From: a virus
Reading direction: 5' to 3' (one strand)
DNA length: 64,000 nt
Virus record (IMG/VR): IMGVR_UViG_3300037847_004938
Coordinates: 1 to 64,000 of that record
Position 1 is the first letter of the stretch. Every line of letters starts with the position of its first letter. The position numbers and the translations under genes were made by a program. The notes below the pieces were generated by a model that was not told the origin of the DNA, did not search any database, and worked only from the letters and a program-made list of their open reading frames with translations. This document shows, one piece after another, positions 28,107-37,760 of the stretch.

Positions 28107-28889
28107 TTATAACTTATTTACTAAATTTTGCATTACATCTAGCCCTACGTCTGTTTTGAAGAACATTCCTAGTGCGGAGTATATGTTTTCTCCATAAGGG
28201 ACAACTAAAACTTTTTCGCTTGGGTTATCTGCCCAAACAACTGTTCTTCCATCGTCTTTAATAGATAACAAACCTTCTTCAACAGCTCTCACTGCTAAAT
28301 TTCTAAGTTTTAAATTTTCATCATTCAATAAATCTAAAAACTCTTTAGGATTTTGTCTAGCATAAATAATCATATCTCTTCTTAATTCAGAAGATGTCAT
28401 GTTGCTTACATTTTTACCTTTGTTTACAACCCTAGCAATAGCTTCTAAATCTGTGATATCTAAATCTTTTGCTGCTACCTGAGCGTCCAATGAAGAAGTA
28501 AGTGTTTCAACCTCTTCTCCTGCTGTCTTCTCAGCATCAAACTCATAAAACTTACCATTAAACTCTGGATGTAGATATAAAAATTTAGCAAGGTTTGTAT
28601 TATATTCTTCTACGATTAATTTACCATTTTCAAATATAATTGGTTCAACTGTTGCTAAACCATCTTGCTCATCCACAAATGGAGATATTTGATTAGTAGC
28701 CCATCTAAGAGCTCTATTCATTTGTCCATCAAAATGTGTTAACGGTTTTGTATTAGAGTGTTTAACTGGTAACATATACCTTAACGGTGTTCTGTTGCCA
28801 CTTAAAATAAATATTCTAGTTTTTACTTCTAGTTGCGGAAATACAGAATCGTATCCGCTTTTACGTGTAGTAGTTTTACTTTTTGCCAT
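28107..28889 (-). CDS. Capsid-associated structural protein, 260 aa
   Basis: Begins MAKSKTTTRKSGYDSVFPQL. A mixed N-terminal half with RFLIVEEY-like strands is followed by an all-helical middle (TSSLDAQVAAKDLDITDLEAIARVV) and a C-terminal WADNPSEKVLVVPYG segment. It lies immediately after the major capsid gene and between two terminators, so it is probably made in quantity, for example as a head auxiliary protein. No named family recognised. The leader TTTAATTTTAATAAAATG is shared with the gene at 38046. Confidence 0.55.
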   Translation of the reverse strand: MAKSKTTTRKSGYDSVFPQLEVKTRIFILSGNRTPLRYMLPVKHSNTKPLTHFDGQMNRALRWATNQISPFVDEQDGLATVEPIIFENGKLIVEEYNTNLAKFLYLHPEFNGKFYEFDAEKTAGEEVETLTSSLDAQVAAKDLDITDLEAIARVVNKGKNVSNMTSSELRRDMIIYARQNPKEFLDLLNDENLKLRNLAVRAVEEGLLSIKDDGRTVVWADNPSEKVLVVPYGENIYSALGMFFKTDVGLDVMQNLVNKL

Positions 28890-28911
28890 TTTATTAAAAT
28901 TAAATTAAATT

Positions 28912-28950
28912 AAAAAAAAAGAGAATAGGGAGCCGTAGCTCCCTTCTCTC
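28912..28950 (-). terminator. Strong terminator after major capsid gene
   Basis: On the - strand a near-perfect stem GAGA-AGGGAGC / GCTCCCTATTCTC with a TACG-type loop is followed by nine or more T. Placed just past the capsid stop, it fits control of high-level capsid mRNA. Confidence 0.85.
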
Positions 28951-28958
28951 ATTAAATA

Positions 28959-30347
28959 TTACTGCATTAAGATGAAGTTATTAGCTCCCATAACGCATAA
29001 TGCTCTTTCTGATAAGAAATGAACTTGCATTGCATCAAGATCACTGCTCATACCAGCTGAACCAGCTGAACCTGTTACCCAAGACTTATACTTTCTATCT
29101 TCAGATGCAGATTGTCTGTATCTTACGTGTAAGAAAGGTCTTTGAGCGTTTTGACCAAGAACTTGATCATAAACAGTCATAGTACCTGCAGGGACAATGA
29201 TACCATCAACACCACCTAGTTTTCCTCTAGTTGTAGCGTCGTTTAAGTATTTCCAGTCACTCTTATAGAAATCATATCCTATTCTAAAGCCAGTAAATCC
29301 AAGATTTAATGCCATGTCTTCGTCGTTGTCAAATAGACCGTAAGAACTAGTTGAAGCTCCACTATTGTTTTGAGCTGCTAATACTTTGTCAATATCGAAT
29401 CCAGTTGATCTGTTTACGAAGATTACATTTTCTTGAATTGCACCTTCTTTGTCTAAAACTTTAGCAATGTCCTCTAGGTCTTGTCTTGCGTCAATTGTAC
29501 CTGAAGAAACGTTACCGTTGTTTTCTACTTCATAGAAAAGACCTTTAGTACCTTTGAAACCACTAGATGCAGCAGCTGAACCTGACGCAGCAGGAACACC
29601 TTCTACCATAGATAATTCTAGGTAATCTTCAAATCTTAATCTACTTTCATGCTCTGATTTTAAATACCAAAGGTATCCAGAAGCTCCATTTTCTGTAGTT
29701 ACTTCAACCCAGCCAATGTGAGCCATTTCAGAACCTGATACTTCATATTTTTCTTTGATAATGATAGGGTTGTTTTCTTTTGCAACGAAATCAGCCTCAT
29801 AAGAACCTGACATTCCGTTTGTACCCTTTTTGAATTCAGAACCATAAACAAACATACTTACTGCATTAGTAGCAGAAAAACCACCAGATGCAACAAGAGT
29901 TGCTAAATTCAAACATTTTACATCAATAGCATCAGCTCCAGAAGCGTCAGTTACAATTGCATGTAACGTAGGTCCTGTACCGTCTGTTTTCTTGATGATA
30001 ATAGTTTGATTGTTTCTAAAATTATGTCCAGTTACAGCGATAGTATCACCATCAGTGATAGTACCTTCTGCTTGGATATGTAATCTTCCTTGCTCGCTCC
30101 ACTTAATTAAGTCAGAAGTACAAGGAATCTCAGCTGATACCATTCTTAAAAAAGAAGCTACAGATCTATTTCCGTATTTTTCAAACTCCTTTTCATAAAG
30201 GTCTGGTAAGTATTGCTGAGCAAATGTGTAATCACTACTGCCTAGGTAAGATGTGTTTTGCAACGCCTTCCCTGGTGCAGGAGTTAATGAAGTAGATCCG
30301 CCAACACCTGACGATCCACTTGCGTCAAAATTAATACTTTGTGCCAT
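28959..30347 (-). CDS. Major capsid protein, 462 aa
   Basis: Placed after portal and scaffold. The segment SDYTFAQQYLPDLYEKEFEK followed by RSVASFLRMVSAEIPCTSD fits the N-arm of HK97-fold capsids of crAss-like podoviruses. The C-terminus has MQVHFLSERALCVMGANNF, a pattern of the same group. Ala/Gly/Ser-rich composition and GC above the neighbours fit a highly expressed protein. It has its own strong terminator. An inserted Ig- or beta-like segment lies around residues 95-165. Confidence 0.85.
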   Translation of the reverse strand: MAQSINFDASGSSGVGGSTSLTPAPGKALQNTSYLGSSDYTFAQQYLPDLYEKEFEKYGNRSVASFLRMVSAEIPCTSDLIKWSEQGRLHIQAEGTITDGDTIAVTGHNFRNNQTIIIKKTDGTGPTLHAIVTDASGADAIDVKCLNLATLVASGGFSATNAVSMFVYGSEFKKGTNGMSGSYEADFVAKENNPIIIKEKYEVSGSEMAHIGWVEVTTENGASGYLWYLKSEHESRLRFEDYLELSMVEGVPAASGSAAASSGFKGTKGLFYEVENNGNVSSGTIDARQDLEDIAKVLDKEGAIQENVIFVNRSTGFDIDKVLAAQNNSGASTSSYGLFDNDEDMALNLGFTGFRIGYDFYKSDWKYLNDATTRGKLGGVDGIIVPAGTMTVYDQVLGQNAQRPFLHVRYRQSASEDRKYKSWVTGSAGSAGMSSDLDAMQVHFLSERALCVMGANNFILMQ

Positions 30348-30372
30348 TTTTAATAATTTTTAAAATTTAAAC

Positions 30373-31542
30373 TTACTTTTTACTTTTTATTTTCAATCCA
30401 CGACCAAAATCATTTGTGTCTTGCAACACTCTAAACTTGGGTCCTGGGGTAGATGTGTCTACATTAGTACGAACATTCATGTTGACGTTTTTTCCATCTC
30501 TAACTACATCATTTACCGCATCTGCTTTGCCTTGCTCGTAAAAGAACTTAGCATAACCTAACGGGTTCATAGCCATAGATAAAGCAGTATGATAGTCTTT
30601 TGCATTTGTTAAATTTCCGTCATCATCAAGATACTTGTTTATAAAGTTGCTTAAATCAGATTGAGCATTAACAGTTTCTTCAACGTTTTTTGGTTTGTAA
30701 GTTAATTTTTTGTCACCTACATTGAATTCAAAACCTTTGAACTCGTCGTTAAAATACTTTTTAGTATTGTTTGTAAAAAACTCTCTACGCTTATCGTCAA
30801 TCGCTTGCGCTTTTGTCGACTCATCATTGTATTGCTTATAAAAATCTAAAGCTTTCTTATAATCCTCAGGAACATTCTCGGCACTTGACTCAAGAGGAGT
30901 ATGGTATTTTTCCCTTATATTACTAAAGTAATCTTTAGCCTTCTGCAATTCTTTTTTCATCGCTAGAGCTTTACTCTTTTTAGACCTTTCCTCTTCATCT
31001 TCAGATACACCATAAGTGTCCTCAAGATAAAATTCAATGTCCTCATCAGAGTATTCAGGATTTGTCTGAGCAAGATAATTTCCTATTAAAGAAATATCAT
31101 CCATTTCATCAAAATTCTGTTGCGCTGCTACGAAGTCTGCTAAACCTCTTTTTGTATCTTTATTATACTCAAGATATTTAATAACCTCTTCAGGCAACTC
31201 TAACTGGTTCTCATTATTTTTAAGAACGTCTTTTAATTGACTTTCGTCAATATTATAAGTGGACGCTAAATAGTCCTTTATAATACTTTGTTTATCAGTT
31301 AGCTCATCAGATTTTTCACTGATTTCAGGAGCTTCCTGCTTTTCTTGAACAACCTCTTCTTTTTCTTCTTTCTTTTCCTCTTTAGGTTCTTCAACAATTT
31401 CTTTTTCCTCTACTACAGCTTCTTGTTTTTCAGCGACTTCTTTTTCAGCTGCAGTTTTCTTTTCTTGATGCTCCTTTTGAATTTCTTCAGGAGACTTACT
31501 CATGTCTACTTTGAAGTCTACTTCTTCTTTGTTTTTATTCAT
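30373..31542 (-). CDS. Capsid scaffold protein, 389 aa
   Basis: Highly charged. The N-terminal 90 residues are mostly Glu, Lys, Val and Ala in coiled-coil-like runs, followed by helices with many Asp and Tyr and a basic tail (GRGLKIKSKK). This composition and the place between portal and major capsid genes are typical of podovirus scaffolds. A TAAATTTG promoter element lies 25 bases upstream. Confidence 0.75.
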   Translation of the reverse strand: MNKNKEEVDFKVDMSKSPEEIQKEHQEKKTAAEKEVAEKQEAVVEEKEIVEEPKEEKKEEKEEVVQEKQEAPEISEKSDELTDKQSIIKDYLASTYNIDESQLKDVLKNNENQLELPEEVIKYLEYNKDTKRGLADFVAAQQNFDEMDDISLIGNYLAQTNPEYSDEDIEFYLEDTYGVSEDEEERSKKSKALAMKKELQKAKDYFSNIREKYHTPLESSAENVPEDYKKALDFYKQYNDESTKAQAIDDKRREFFTNNTKKYFNDEFKGFEFNVGDKKLTYKPKNVEETVNAQSDLSNFINKYLDDDGNLTNAKDYHTALSMAMNPLGYAKFFYEQGKADAVNDVVRDGKNVNMNVRTNVDTSTPGPKFRVLQDTNDFGRGLKIKSKK

Positions 31543-31566
31543 AATTGATTAAATTAAATTTTTATA

Positions 31567-31574
31567 CAAATTTA
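31567..31574 (-). promoter_or_regulatory. -7 promoter element TAAATTTG
   Basis: On the - strand, 25 bases before the scaffold start, in the short gap after the portal gene. It could drive scaffold and capsid. Matches TAnnTTTG; no -33 match. Confidence 0.45.
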
Positions 31575-31584
31575 TATAAAATTT

Positions 31585-34185
31585 TTACACGTTTTTGCCA
31601 CCCTGCATTTTTGACATCAAAGCATTCATCATTGCTTCGTCTTGTGCTGGAGGAGCACCTTGCCCAGTGGGTGGTTGCATTTGTGGCATTGCTTGCGTTT
31701 CTCTTTGTTGAGGTGGTTGCATAGGCATTGCTGTTGCGGTAGGAGATGGTGATCCGCCTAAAATTCCACCACCTGAAGCCTTCAACATATCTAGTTTATT
31801 GCCTTTTGGTTTTGTAAAGTTTTTTGGAGGACCTCCTTGTTTTCTTTGTGTTATTAACTCACTTTGTTGAGTAGCTTGAAGCTCAGTTCTTTGGTCTTTT
31901 CTATCTTCTCTGTTTGTTTCTCTATCTTTAAGACCTTTTGACTCCATGCCTTTTATTTTCATTTCGTACTCATACTTAATTTGCATAAGCTCTAAGTCTT
32001 TTTGTTTTTCAGCTTCTAGTTTTTGCAATTCTAATTGAGCTTTTAATTGCATCAATTCAGATTCACTTTGTGTTTTTAACTGTGACTCTTGCATTCTTCC
32101 TTCAGAAGCTTTTTGAGCAGCTTGTTGATTAGCTTGAGATTGCATCTGAATATTTTCTGCATTCTTTCTTTTATCAGCTTGCTCTTTTCTTTTCTTTTTA
32201 ATTTTCAATAATTGATTAGCTAGCGTGTAGTTTTTTACTTCTCTTACATCTATAGCATCAGATAAGTCTATCATTTTTGCTGCAATAGCTTGTTGTATAT
32301 TTTGTTCTAACTTACCTTTTTCTTCTTCATCTGGCTCTAACTCTATGAATATTCCAAAGTCATGTAAATGCATATCACCTATTTCATTAATGATTTCAAA
32401 ATTGTTCTTTCCAATCATCATTGCAAAATCCTCTGCAAAATCAGAATACATCAATATATCTGATATTCTACACGAAATTGCTTCACATAATCTTTTAGTT
32501 AACTGCACTCCAGATAATAAAACATGTCTAGTTGCTGTATTGGAATTTAATGCGGCTAATTTTTGTAACCCAACTAAAGCATTCTTGTCTGGCATACTGC
32601 CATCTCTTGCTTCGTTTATACCAGTAACAGAGCGTATCATATTTAACTGATAGTTATACATAGTAATTAAACTTTGAATCTTTGCGTTAGAGCCACTACT
32701 AGTTAATTCTTGTATTGGAACTCTTGCATTATTAAATTCACCGTCTTCTGTAAAACTTCTACCGATAACAGAACCAGTTTGGAAGTACATTGATAAAGCT
32801 TCAGATGGATTATAAGAAGCTCCATTTCCTAAATCTACACTATTTAAACCATCTGCGTCTATAAATACACCATCTGGTATCATTTTAGAAACAACTTGTT
32901 GTAGTTTTAAATGAACTAACTGTATTTGATCTGCAAAAGGAATCATTCTTTTAACTAAAGAATCAATATGACCTTTATCCATTTTAATAGCAGACACTAG
33001 ATATGGTGGTAAAGAACTTTGAAAAGCAGATTTTGGTCTAACTTGGTTTTCCATTAACTGCCATTTTAAAAGCCTATTGGTTCCTAAAACCATTACACCT
33101 TCATACCACACATCAATTCTTCTGGCTACTTTTTTAAATTTAGCGTTTTCAGAAGCAGGTGGGTTAAATCCAGATTCTTTTTTTAATGCTTTTTCTCCAC
33201 CGTTAACAGTAGATTTTACTTTATAAATAATTTCTTTATCTGTTTTGTAACAGAAATATAATAACGATACATTTGATTTATCTATACCACTATTAGTTTG
33301 TAAATTTATTGTACTTCTATATCCGTCATGTCTTCCTGCTAACTTTGAAATTTCTTCTATTTCTTCTTGTGTTAGATTTGGATTTATCTTTTTTATTTCT
33401 CCAATATGTACAGATTTGACTTCACCAAAATAATAACAATCTCTAAAGTTTGGATCTTCAGTTTGTGAATAAACTAAATTTATTGGGTCTACATACTCTA
33501 CTTTGACACCTTCATGTGCATTAAAAGAATGTTTTACTGCCGATATACCTAAAACTACATTATCCTCATCTACTCTTCTTTTTATTTCATCGTAGTTATT
33601 AATTTCTAACAAAGTGTCTATAGCCGTTTCTTGTGCAACCTCTACACCTTGTTTATAAGATAGCTTCATGTATAAATCTAATTCCTGTGGTGATTGCGGT
33701 CTTTGATCTTCTGCAAAGTTGTATGCATCTACACCTGTACCTGCTTTTATAATATCTAGTACAGGGGCAGCAAGCATATCTGCTTCCATTTCTAATCTAT
33801 AAGCCTCTCTGAAACCACTTGATATTTGATCTACAGCTTCTACGTCTACTTTGAATAATCTGTTAGATATGCCATTTACAACTATATCCACAAACTTTGG
33901 AATAATAGGAACAGGAGTCCAATCAAGATTTAAATAAGATAAGTCACCGTTGATTGCTAATTCGTTTTTATATTTTTCTATAGGCTGTTTACCTCTTGCA
34001 TATAAACGTCTGTTTAAATATTCCGAACGTATTTCTCCATACAAAGAACTTCCGTACTCTCTTGAAAACCATTCTGATTCAATAGCTTGACCTACTCTCA
34101 ACCCATACTCATAGGTTGATTTTTCTTCGTCTGCTACAAATTGATTAGGGAAACCGCCTCCTCCACTATATTTGTTTTTAGCCAT
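31585..34185 (-). CDS. Portal protein, 866 aa
   Basis: Large portal-type protein directly downstream of the terminase. Visible features are the wing/stem region with DADGLNSVDLGNGASYNPSE, ELTSSGSNAKIQSLITMYNY and MIRSVTGINEARDGS, a motif of portals from crAss-like and marine podophages. The last 200 residues are Gln/Met/Lys-rich coiled coil and low-complexity, ending in a Pro/Gln tail. The length fits the 700-900 residues of this group. Confidence 0.85.
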   Translation of the reverse strand: MAKNKYSGGGGFPNQFVADEEKSTYEYGLRVGQAIESEWFSREYGSSLYGEIRSEYLNRRLYARGKQPIEKYKNELAINGDLSYLNLDWTPVPIIPKFVDIVVNGISNRLFKVDVEAVDQISSGFREAYRLEMEADMLAAPVLDIIKAGTGVDAYNFAEDQRPQSPQELDLYMKLSYKQGVEVAQETAIDTLLEINNYDEIKRRVDEDNVVLGISAVKHSFNAHEGVKVEYVDPINLVYSQTEDPNFRDCYYFGEVKSVHIGEIKKINPNLTQEEIEEISKLAGRHDGYRSTINLQTNSGIDKSNVSLLYFCYKTDKEIIYKVKSTVNGGEKALKKESGFNPPASENAKFKKVARRIDVWYEGVMVLGTNRLLKWQLMENQVRPKSAFQSSLPPYLVSAIKMDKGHIDSLVKRMIPFADQIQLVHLKLQQVVSKMIPDGVFIDADGLNSVDLGNGASYNPSEALSMYFQTGSVIGRSFTEDGEFNNARVPIQELTSSGSNAKIQSLITMYNYQLNMIRSVTGINEARDGSMPDKNALVGLQKLAALNSNTATRHVLLSGVQLTKRLCEAISCRISDILMYSDFAEDFAMMIGKNNFEIINEIGDMHLHDFGIFIELEPDEEEKGKLEQNIQQAIAAKMIDLSDAIDVREVKNYTLANQLLKIKKKRKEQADKRKNAENIQMQSQANQQAAQKASEGRMQESQLKTQSESELMQLKAQLELQKLEAEKQKDLELMQIKYEYEMKIKGMESKGLKDRETNREDRKDQRTELQATQQSELITQRKQGGPPKNFTKPKGNKLDMLKASGGGILGGSPSPTATAMPMQPPQQRETQAMPQMQPPTGQGAPPAQDEAMMNALMSKMQGGKNV

Positions 34186-34190
34186 AGTGT

Positions 34191-36416
34191 TTATGATATA
34201 ATTTTACTAACAAATCCTTTATTGTTATATCTTGCAAAGTTAAGATTTATTTGATTATCTTTTTTGTGAACAACTTTTTGTGTAGAAAAGTTTGCCATGA
34301 TAGCAAAACCTGAACTTACAGTGGCATCAAAGCGTGTTCTATTATTAATATCGTAATTAGACCAGTCCAAAAGCGTTCGGTTAAAAAACATATTTCCACA
34401 AGAGCCAAAGTCTATATCTTCGTCATTTACTATGACCCCTACATGATTCTGTATATAAGCTTCTATATACTCTGCGTGAGCTGAAATTACTGCTGATGAC
34501 GAAGGAATACCTCCTAATTCTTTTTCTGCTTTAGAAAGCACATTTCTATGCTTATCTGGTCTGTTTAAAGAAAACGCTCTATATCCTCTTTCTTTTAAAT
34601 AATACAAAAGCCTGGGCTTGTTGTTCTCTACTAATATAGGCATTCCATAAAAATGTAAAGCCATTAATACATCTTCATAAAATATTTCTGCTGTTGGGGG
34701 TCTAGATATATACTCTAAAAAAAATGAATTTGTAGGGCCTTCTTCTAGATGAAATTTAGTCATACCATGTAATGATCCTTTTGAACCACTACCATGCACT
34801 GTGCCAGATATATCATAAGAGTCACATCCGAAACTACCAATATGTGCATTTCCTGGTATTTTCCTAACTCCTTTATGTATTACGTTGTTAGCAAGTGATA
34901 AAGGTGGTGTCCAACTAGTAACAAACCTACCGTTATTATCAGGAACCCAAATAACCTCAGTATCCCTAACTCCATTTTTCCAAACAAACGAACCTTTTGT
35001 AAGGCTGGTTTTGATAGCAAAAGAATCATTGTAATCAATTTGTTCGTATATTTTTGTTAAGTTAAATATAGTGTTTTTAGATTCATCACGAAACGCATGT
35101 GATTCTGTTCTAGGAAATTGTCTATAGAATTCATTTAAACCATCTTGGTCTTTTTTTAAACCTTCTACTTCATTTTCCCAATGACCTATTACACCATTTT
35201 CTATAATATCTCCATAAGGTCCATAAGTTTCTTTTTCAGGGTTTTCAAAAACAGGCATACCGTATTCATCTATAAATCCTTCGTAATTCCATTCCATTGG
35301 TATAAAAAACGAATACAATCCTGAGTTTGTTTGTCCATTTTTATTTCTTTCTAAAACATTAGAGTTTTCATATAGCTTTTTAAAATTATCTCCCCCTTTG
35401 TCTAAAGCATTAGATGTAGAACCCATCATACATTTACCTATAATTCTACTACCTAGTCTTAATGTTGTTTTCGTTACTCTCCAGTTATTTAATATATTAT
35501 CAGGCCTCTCCCATTTACCAGATTCATCATGTACTAATAATTTAAGTTTTTCACCGTCGTATGAGTTGTCTCCTGTGTTTTTCCAGTCGATGGTTGTATC
35601 GAGCCCTGTGAGCTCTTCAGGCTTGTTGGAGGTGGAGGTAAGTTTCCTTCTGGTAAGTTTAGATGCGGGAACTCTGTACGCCAATTCCGTTTTGGGTCTA
35701 TCCATTCCGTCTTGTATAGGTTTGAAGAAGAAAGGATAGTTAACTGATATTGGGACGACTTTATCCGTGAACATTTTCTTCGCATCGGCACCAGATTTGG
35801 ACAATATCCCGAAGCGTGAATCGGAAGATATTGTGGCAAGGTTGACAGTTTCCCCCGATGCCATAAAAGAAAAGCCTGAACGTCTGTTTTTGAGATAGCA
35901 CATTCCATAACTTCTGCTGTCCGCTTTGCAGGCTTCCCAAAAAATGAAGAATAATCTATTGGCCTCTCTAAAGTCTGGGTTCCCAACGTCAATCTTAGAC
36001 CACTGCAAGTACATATAGTGAGTGCCAGTAATGTAAGTAGGCACACTCTTATTATAAAACCAAAAACCTTGTTCTCTTTTAACAAATTCATTTTCGATAT
36101 AATCTATGTATTTATTTTTAAAATCCTCTGGATAGTCTCTCCAGTCAAATATTGTTTTAATTCTATTTAACTCTTTTGGGTATGGAGTAACTTCCCACTT
36201 ATTTTTATCAAATCTATGTATTTTTTTTGGTTGTTTTGGTAAAGCTATTCTTAGGTTTTGTATTTGGTATATATCACCAATCAAACCTGTTTTAGAAATA
36301 ACAACGACATCATGTTCTTTGTTATACCCATATTTCCACTTTTTAGATTTGTTTAGTTTTTTTATAACATCAAAATCTATTGGGGTTACTTTAGCATATA
36401 AACTTTGTTCGTACAT
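34191..36416 (-). CDS. terL: Terminase large subunit, 741 aa
   Basis: The ATPase domain has the P-loop-like LKNRRSGFSF near residues 175-185 and Walker B LLVHDE at 293-298, followed by the coupling motif MMGSTSN. The nuclease domain begins near residue 535 with SFGCDSYDISGT, whose Asp would bind metal. The length matches terminases of crAss-like and related podophages. It packages DNA into the prohead with the portal encoded six bases downstream. The stretch 35581-36060 is unusually GC-rich (about 43% by hand count). Confidence 0.9.
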   Translation of the reverse strand: MYEQSLYAKVTPIDFDVIKKLNKSKKWKYGYNKEHDVVVISKTGLIGDIYQIQNLRIALPKQPKKIHRFDKNKWEVTPYPKELNRIKTIFDWRDYPEDFKNKYIDYIENEFVKREQGFWFYNKSVPTYITGTHYMYLQWSKIDVGNPDFREANRLFFIFWEACKADSRSYGMCYLKNRRSGFSFMASGETVNLATISSDSRFGILSKSGADAKKMFTDKVVPISVNYPFFFKPIQDGMDRPKTELAYRVPASKLTRRKLTSTSNKPEELTGLDTTIDWKNTGDNSYDGEKLKLLVHDESGKWERPDNILNNWRVTKTTLRLGSRIIGKCMMGSTSNALDKGGDNFKKLYENSNVLERNKNGQTNSGLYSFFIPMEWNYEGFIDEYGMPVFENPEKETYGPYGDIIENGVIGHWENEVEGLKKDQDGLNEFYRQFPRTESHAFRDESKNTIFNLTKIYEQIDYNDSFAIKTSLTKGSFVWKNGVRDTEVIWVPDNNGRFVTSWTPPLSLANNVIHKGVRKIPGNAHIGSFGCDSYDISGTVHGSGSKGSLHGMTKFHLEEGPTNSFFLEYISRPPTAEIFYEDVLMALHFYGMPILVENNKPRLLYYLKERGYRAFSLNRPDKHRNVLSKAEKELGGIPSSSAVISAHAEYIEAYIQNHVGVIVNDEDIDFGSCGNMFFNRTLLDWSNYDINNRTRFDATVSSGFAIMANFSTQKVVHKKDNQINLNFARYNNKGFVSKIIS

Positions 36417-36697
36417 TACTTTGATCTTCTTTCTGCAAATCCAGAAAACGCTTTTTTCTTTTCTTCTTTTGGCTTGCCGTCTATCATAGCTTTTTCTTCT
36501 TCAATACGATTGAGTATTTCAAAAGCATCAAATATTGCAAGTTTTTTTGTTGCAGCTGCATTCTTTAATCTGTCTGCTGCTAATTCGTCATCAGGGTCTG
36601 GTTTTATTATTTCTTCTTCAGCTACTTTAATAAGCTCCTTAACAGCCTCATGACCAGCCTTTATAATTCTTTCTTTTATTTCATTTACGCTTTTCAT
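36416..36697 (-). CDS. Possible terminase small subunit, 93 aa
   Basis: A short helical protein (MKSVNEIKERIIKAGHEAVK; LAADRLKNAAATKKLAIFDA; basic C-terminus) sharing one base with the terminase start. Size, helical make-up and position fit a small terminase subunit or packaging adaptor, but no helix-turn-helix is clear. Confidence 0.45.
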   Translation of the reverse strand: MKSVNEIKERIIKAGHEAVKELIKVAEEEIIKPDPDDELAADRLKNAAATKKLAIFDAFEILNRIEEEKAMIDGKPKEEKKKAFSGFAERRSK

Positions 36698-36971
36698 TCT
36701 CTAATTCTTTTTGTAAGTTGGCTAAGGCGCGCCATGCAACCTTTGCAGAGTGGCGCTGTCCATCATCATCTATTTTTCCAGCGTCTATCAAATGCCTAGC
36801 CAATGCATCTAATTCATCTGTTGATTTTTTTCTATCCCAATGTAAAGGTTTATCTGGATGATGTTGTTGATTACCTGCTAAAGATACTCTTGCAACCTCC
36901 ATTATTGCATCAGGAAAATACTTTAAAACACCTGTATATACTGGTGTGTCTTTTCTTTGTTTTGCTTTCAT
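36681..36971 (-). CDS. dNTP pyrophosphohydrolase-like protein (DUF5664-like), 96 aa
   Basis: The sequence IMEVARVSLAGNQQHHP, then LHWDRKKSTDELDALARHL and VAWRALANLQKELE, matches the small phage family annotated as the dATP/dGTP diphosphohydrolase N-terminal domain. This suggests nucleotide-pool control. It overlaps the next gene by 17 bases. The enzyme activity is inferred from the family name and has not always been tested. Confidence 0.65.
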   Translation of the reverse strand: MKAKQRKDTPVYTGVLKYFPDAIMEVARVSLAGNQQHHPDKPLHWDRKKSTDELDALARHLIDAGKIDDDGQRHSAKVAWRALANLQKELENEKRK

Positions 36972-36975
36972 AAAG

Positions 36976-37536
36976 TTAATTTAAAATTGTACATATATCT
37001 CTTGTCATCATTCTGTATAGTTTTTCATTATTAATTTCAAACTCATACTCACTGTCTTTTCTAAAATTAACTTTACTCCCTTCTTCTACTCCAAGCTCCT
37101 TTAGTTTTTTGTTTGAATATACAACTACACCTGTATTTTCCTCTAAACCTTCTTGATGTAAATATTTATTTTCTAATTCAGTGGGTTTTACAAAACAGTA
37201 ATCATCTACTGAATGCCACTTGTTCCCGTCATGATATAAATAAAATTGATATGGATCTATTATGTATATATCCCCTTTAAAATAATTAGGAGACTTCCTT
37301 GGCCTACCTTTCATGTCATAATATATTCTAAATACATTATGATGAACAACCAACGTGTCTCCTTTCTTTATTTCTCCTTTATAATATGATGGGATTTCTA
37401 TAACCTCTGCAAATCTATTGACATGCATATGGTTTGATATATCGCTGTTCACAATCATTTTCTGACCAGCAAGCTCTATTTCGTTATTGTAGTGTGTTCC
37501 TTTAGCTTTTATTAAAAAATAAAAAGGAGATTTCAT
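36976..37536 (-). CDS. GroES/Cpn10-like protein, 186 aa
   Basis: The first half has a Cpn10-like order: VIEIPSYYKGEIKKGDTLVV, then HHNVFRIYYDMKGR. The second half has GVVVYSNKKLKELGVEEGSK followed by YEFEINNEKLYRMMTRDICT, resembling the GroES C-terminus. It may be a double or decorated co-chaperonin partnering the phage GroEL. It lies far from the GroEL gene, among head genes, which suits a capsid-folding role. The family call is by eye and uncertain. Confidence 0.45.
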   Translation of the reverse strand: MKSPFYFLIKAKGTHYNNEIELAGQKMIVNSDISNHMHVNRFAEVIEIPSYYKGEIKKGDTLVVHHNVFRIYYDMKGRPRKSPNYFKGDIYIIDPYQFYLYHDGNKWHSVDDYCFVKPTELENKYLHQEGLEENTGVVVYSNKKLKELGVEEGSKVNFRKDSEYEFEINNEKLYRMMTRDICTILN

Positions 37537-37760
37537 CAGAAGTCTATATTAAACTCTATAGACGCGGGCATATTTTTATTAAACTCTTTCCATTGCTTCA
37601 CTTCATCGCCTCTTTGAATATATATAACATAAGACTCTTTTTTCTTATCATATTCAATTAGATGAATTACATAAGTAGAATTCAATACACTTTGTCCAAC
37701 GATGTAGTGCATTGAGCTACCTTTATAGTCCGCTCCTATGGAAATTTTACGAATTAACAT
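37536..37760 (-). CDS. Small conserved-looking protein, 74 aa
   Basis: Compact beta-type sequence (KISIGADYKGSSMHYIVGQ; VIHLIEY; WKEFNKNMPASIEFNI). The gene shares one base with the next and overlaps the coiled-coil gene upstream by 14 bases. I have the impression that similar sequences recur in marine flavophages, but I cannot name a family. Function unknown. Confidence 0.6.
   Translation of the reverse strand: MLIRKISIGADYKGSSMHYIVGQSVLNSTYVIHLIEYDKKKESYVIYIQRGDEVKQWKEFNKNMPASIEFNIDF

Noticed and set aside
35534-36091. Second - strand frame inside terL
   Set aside because: It lies wholly inside the terminase gene, whose motifs are in the main frame; the GC-rich patch explains the long open frame.
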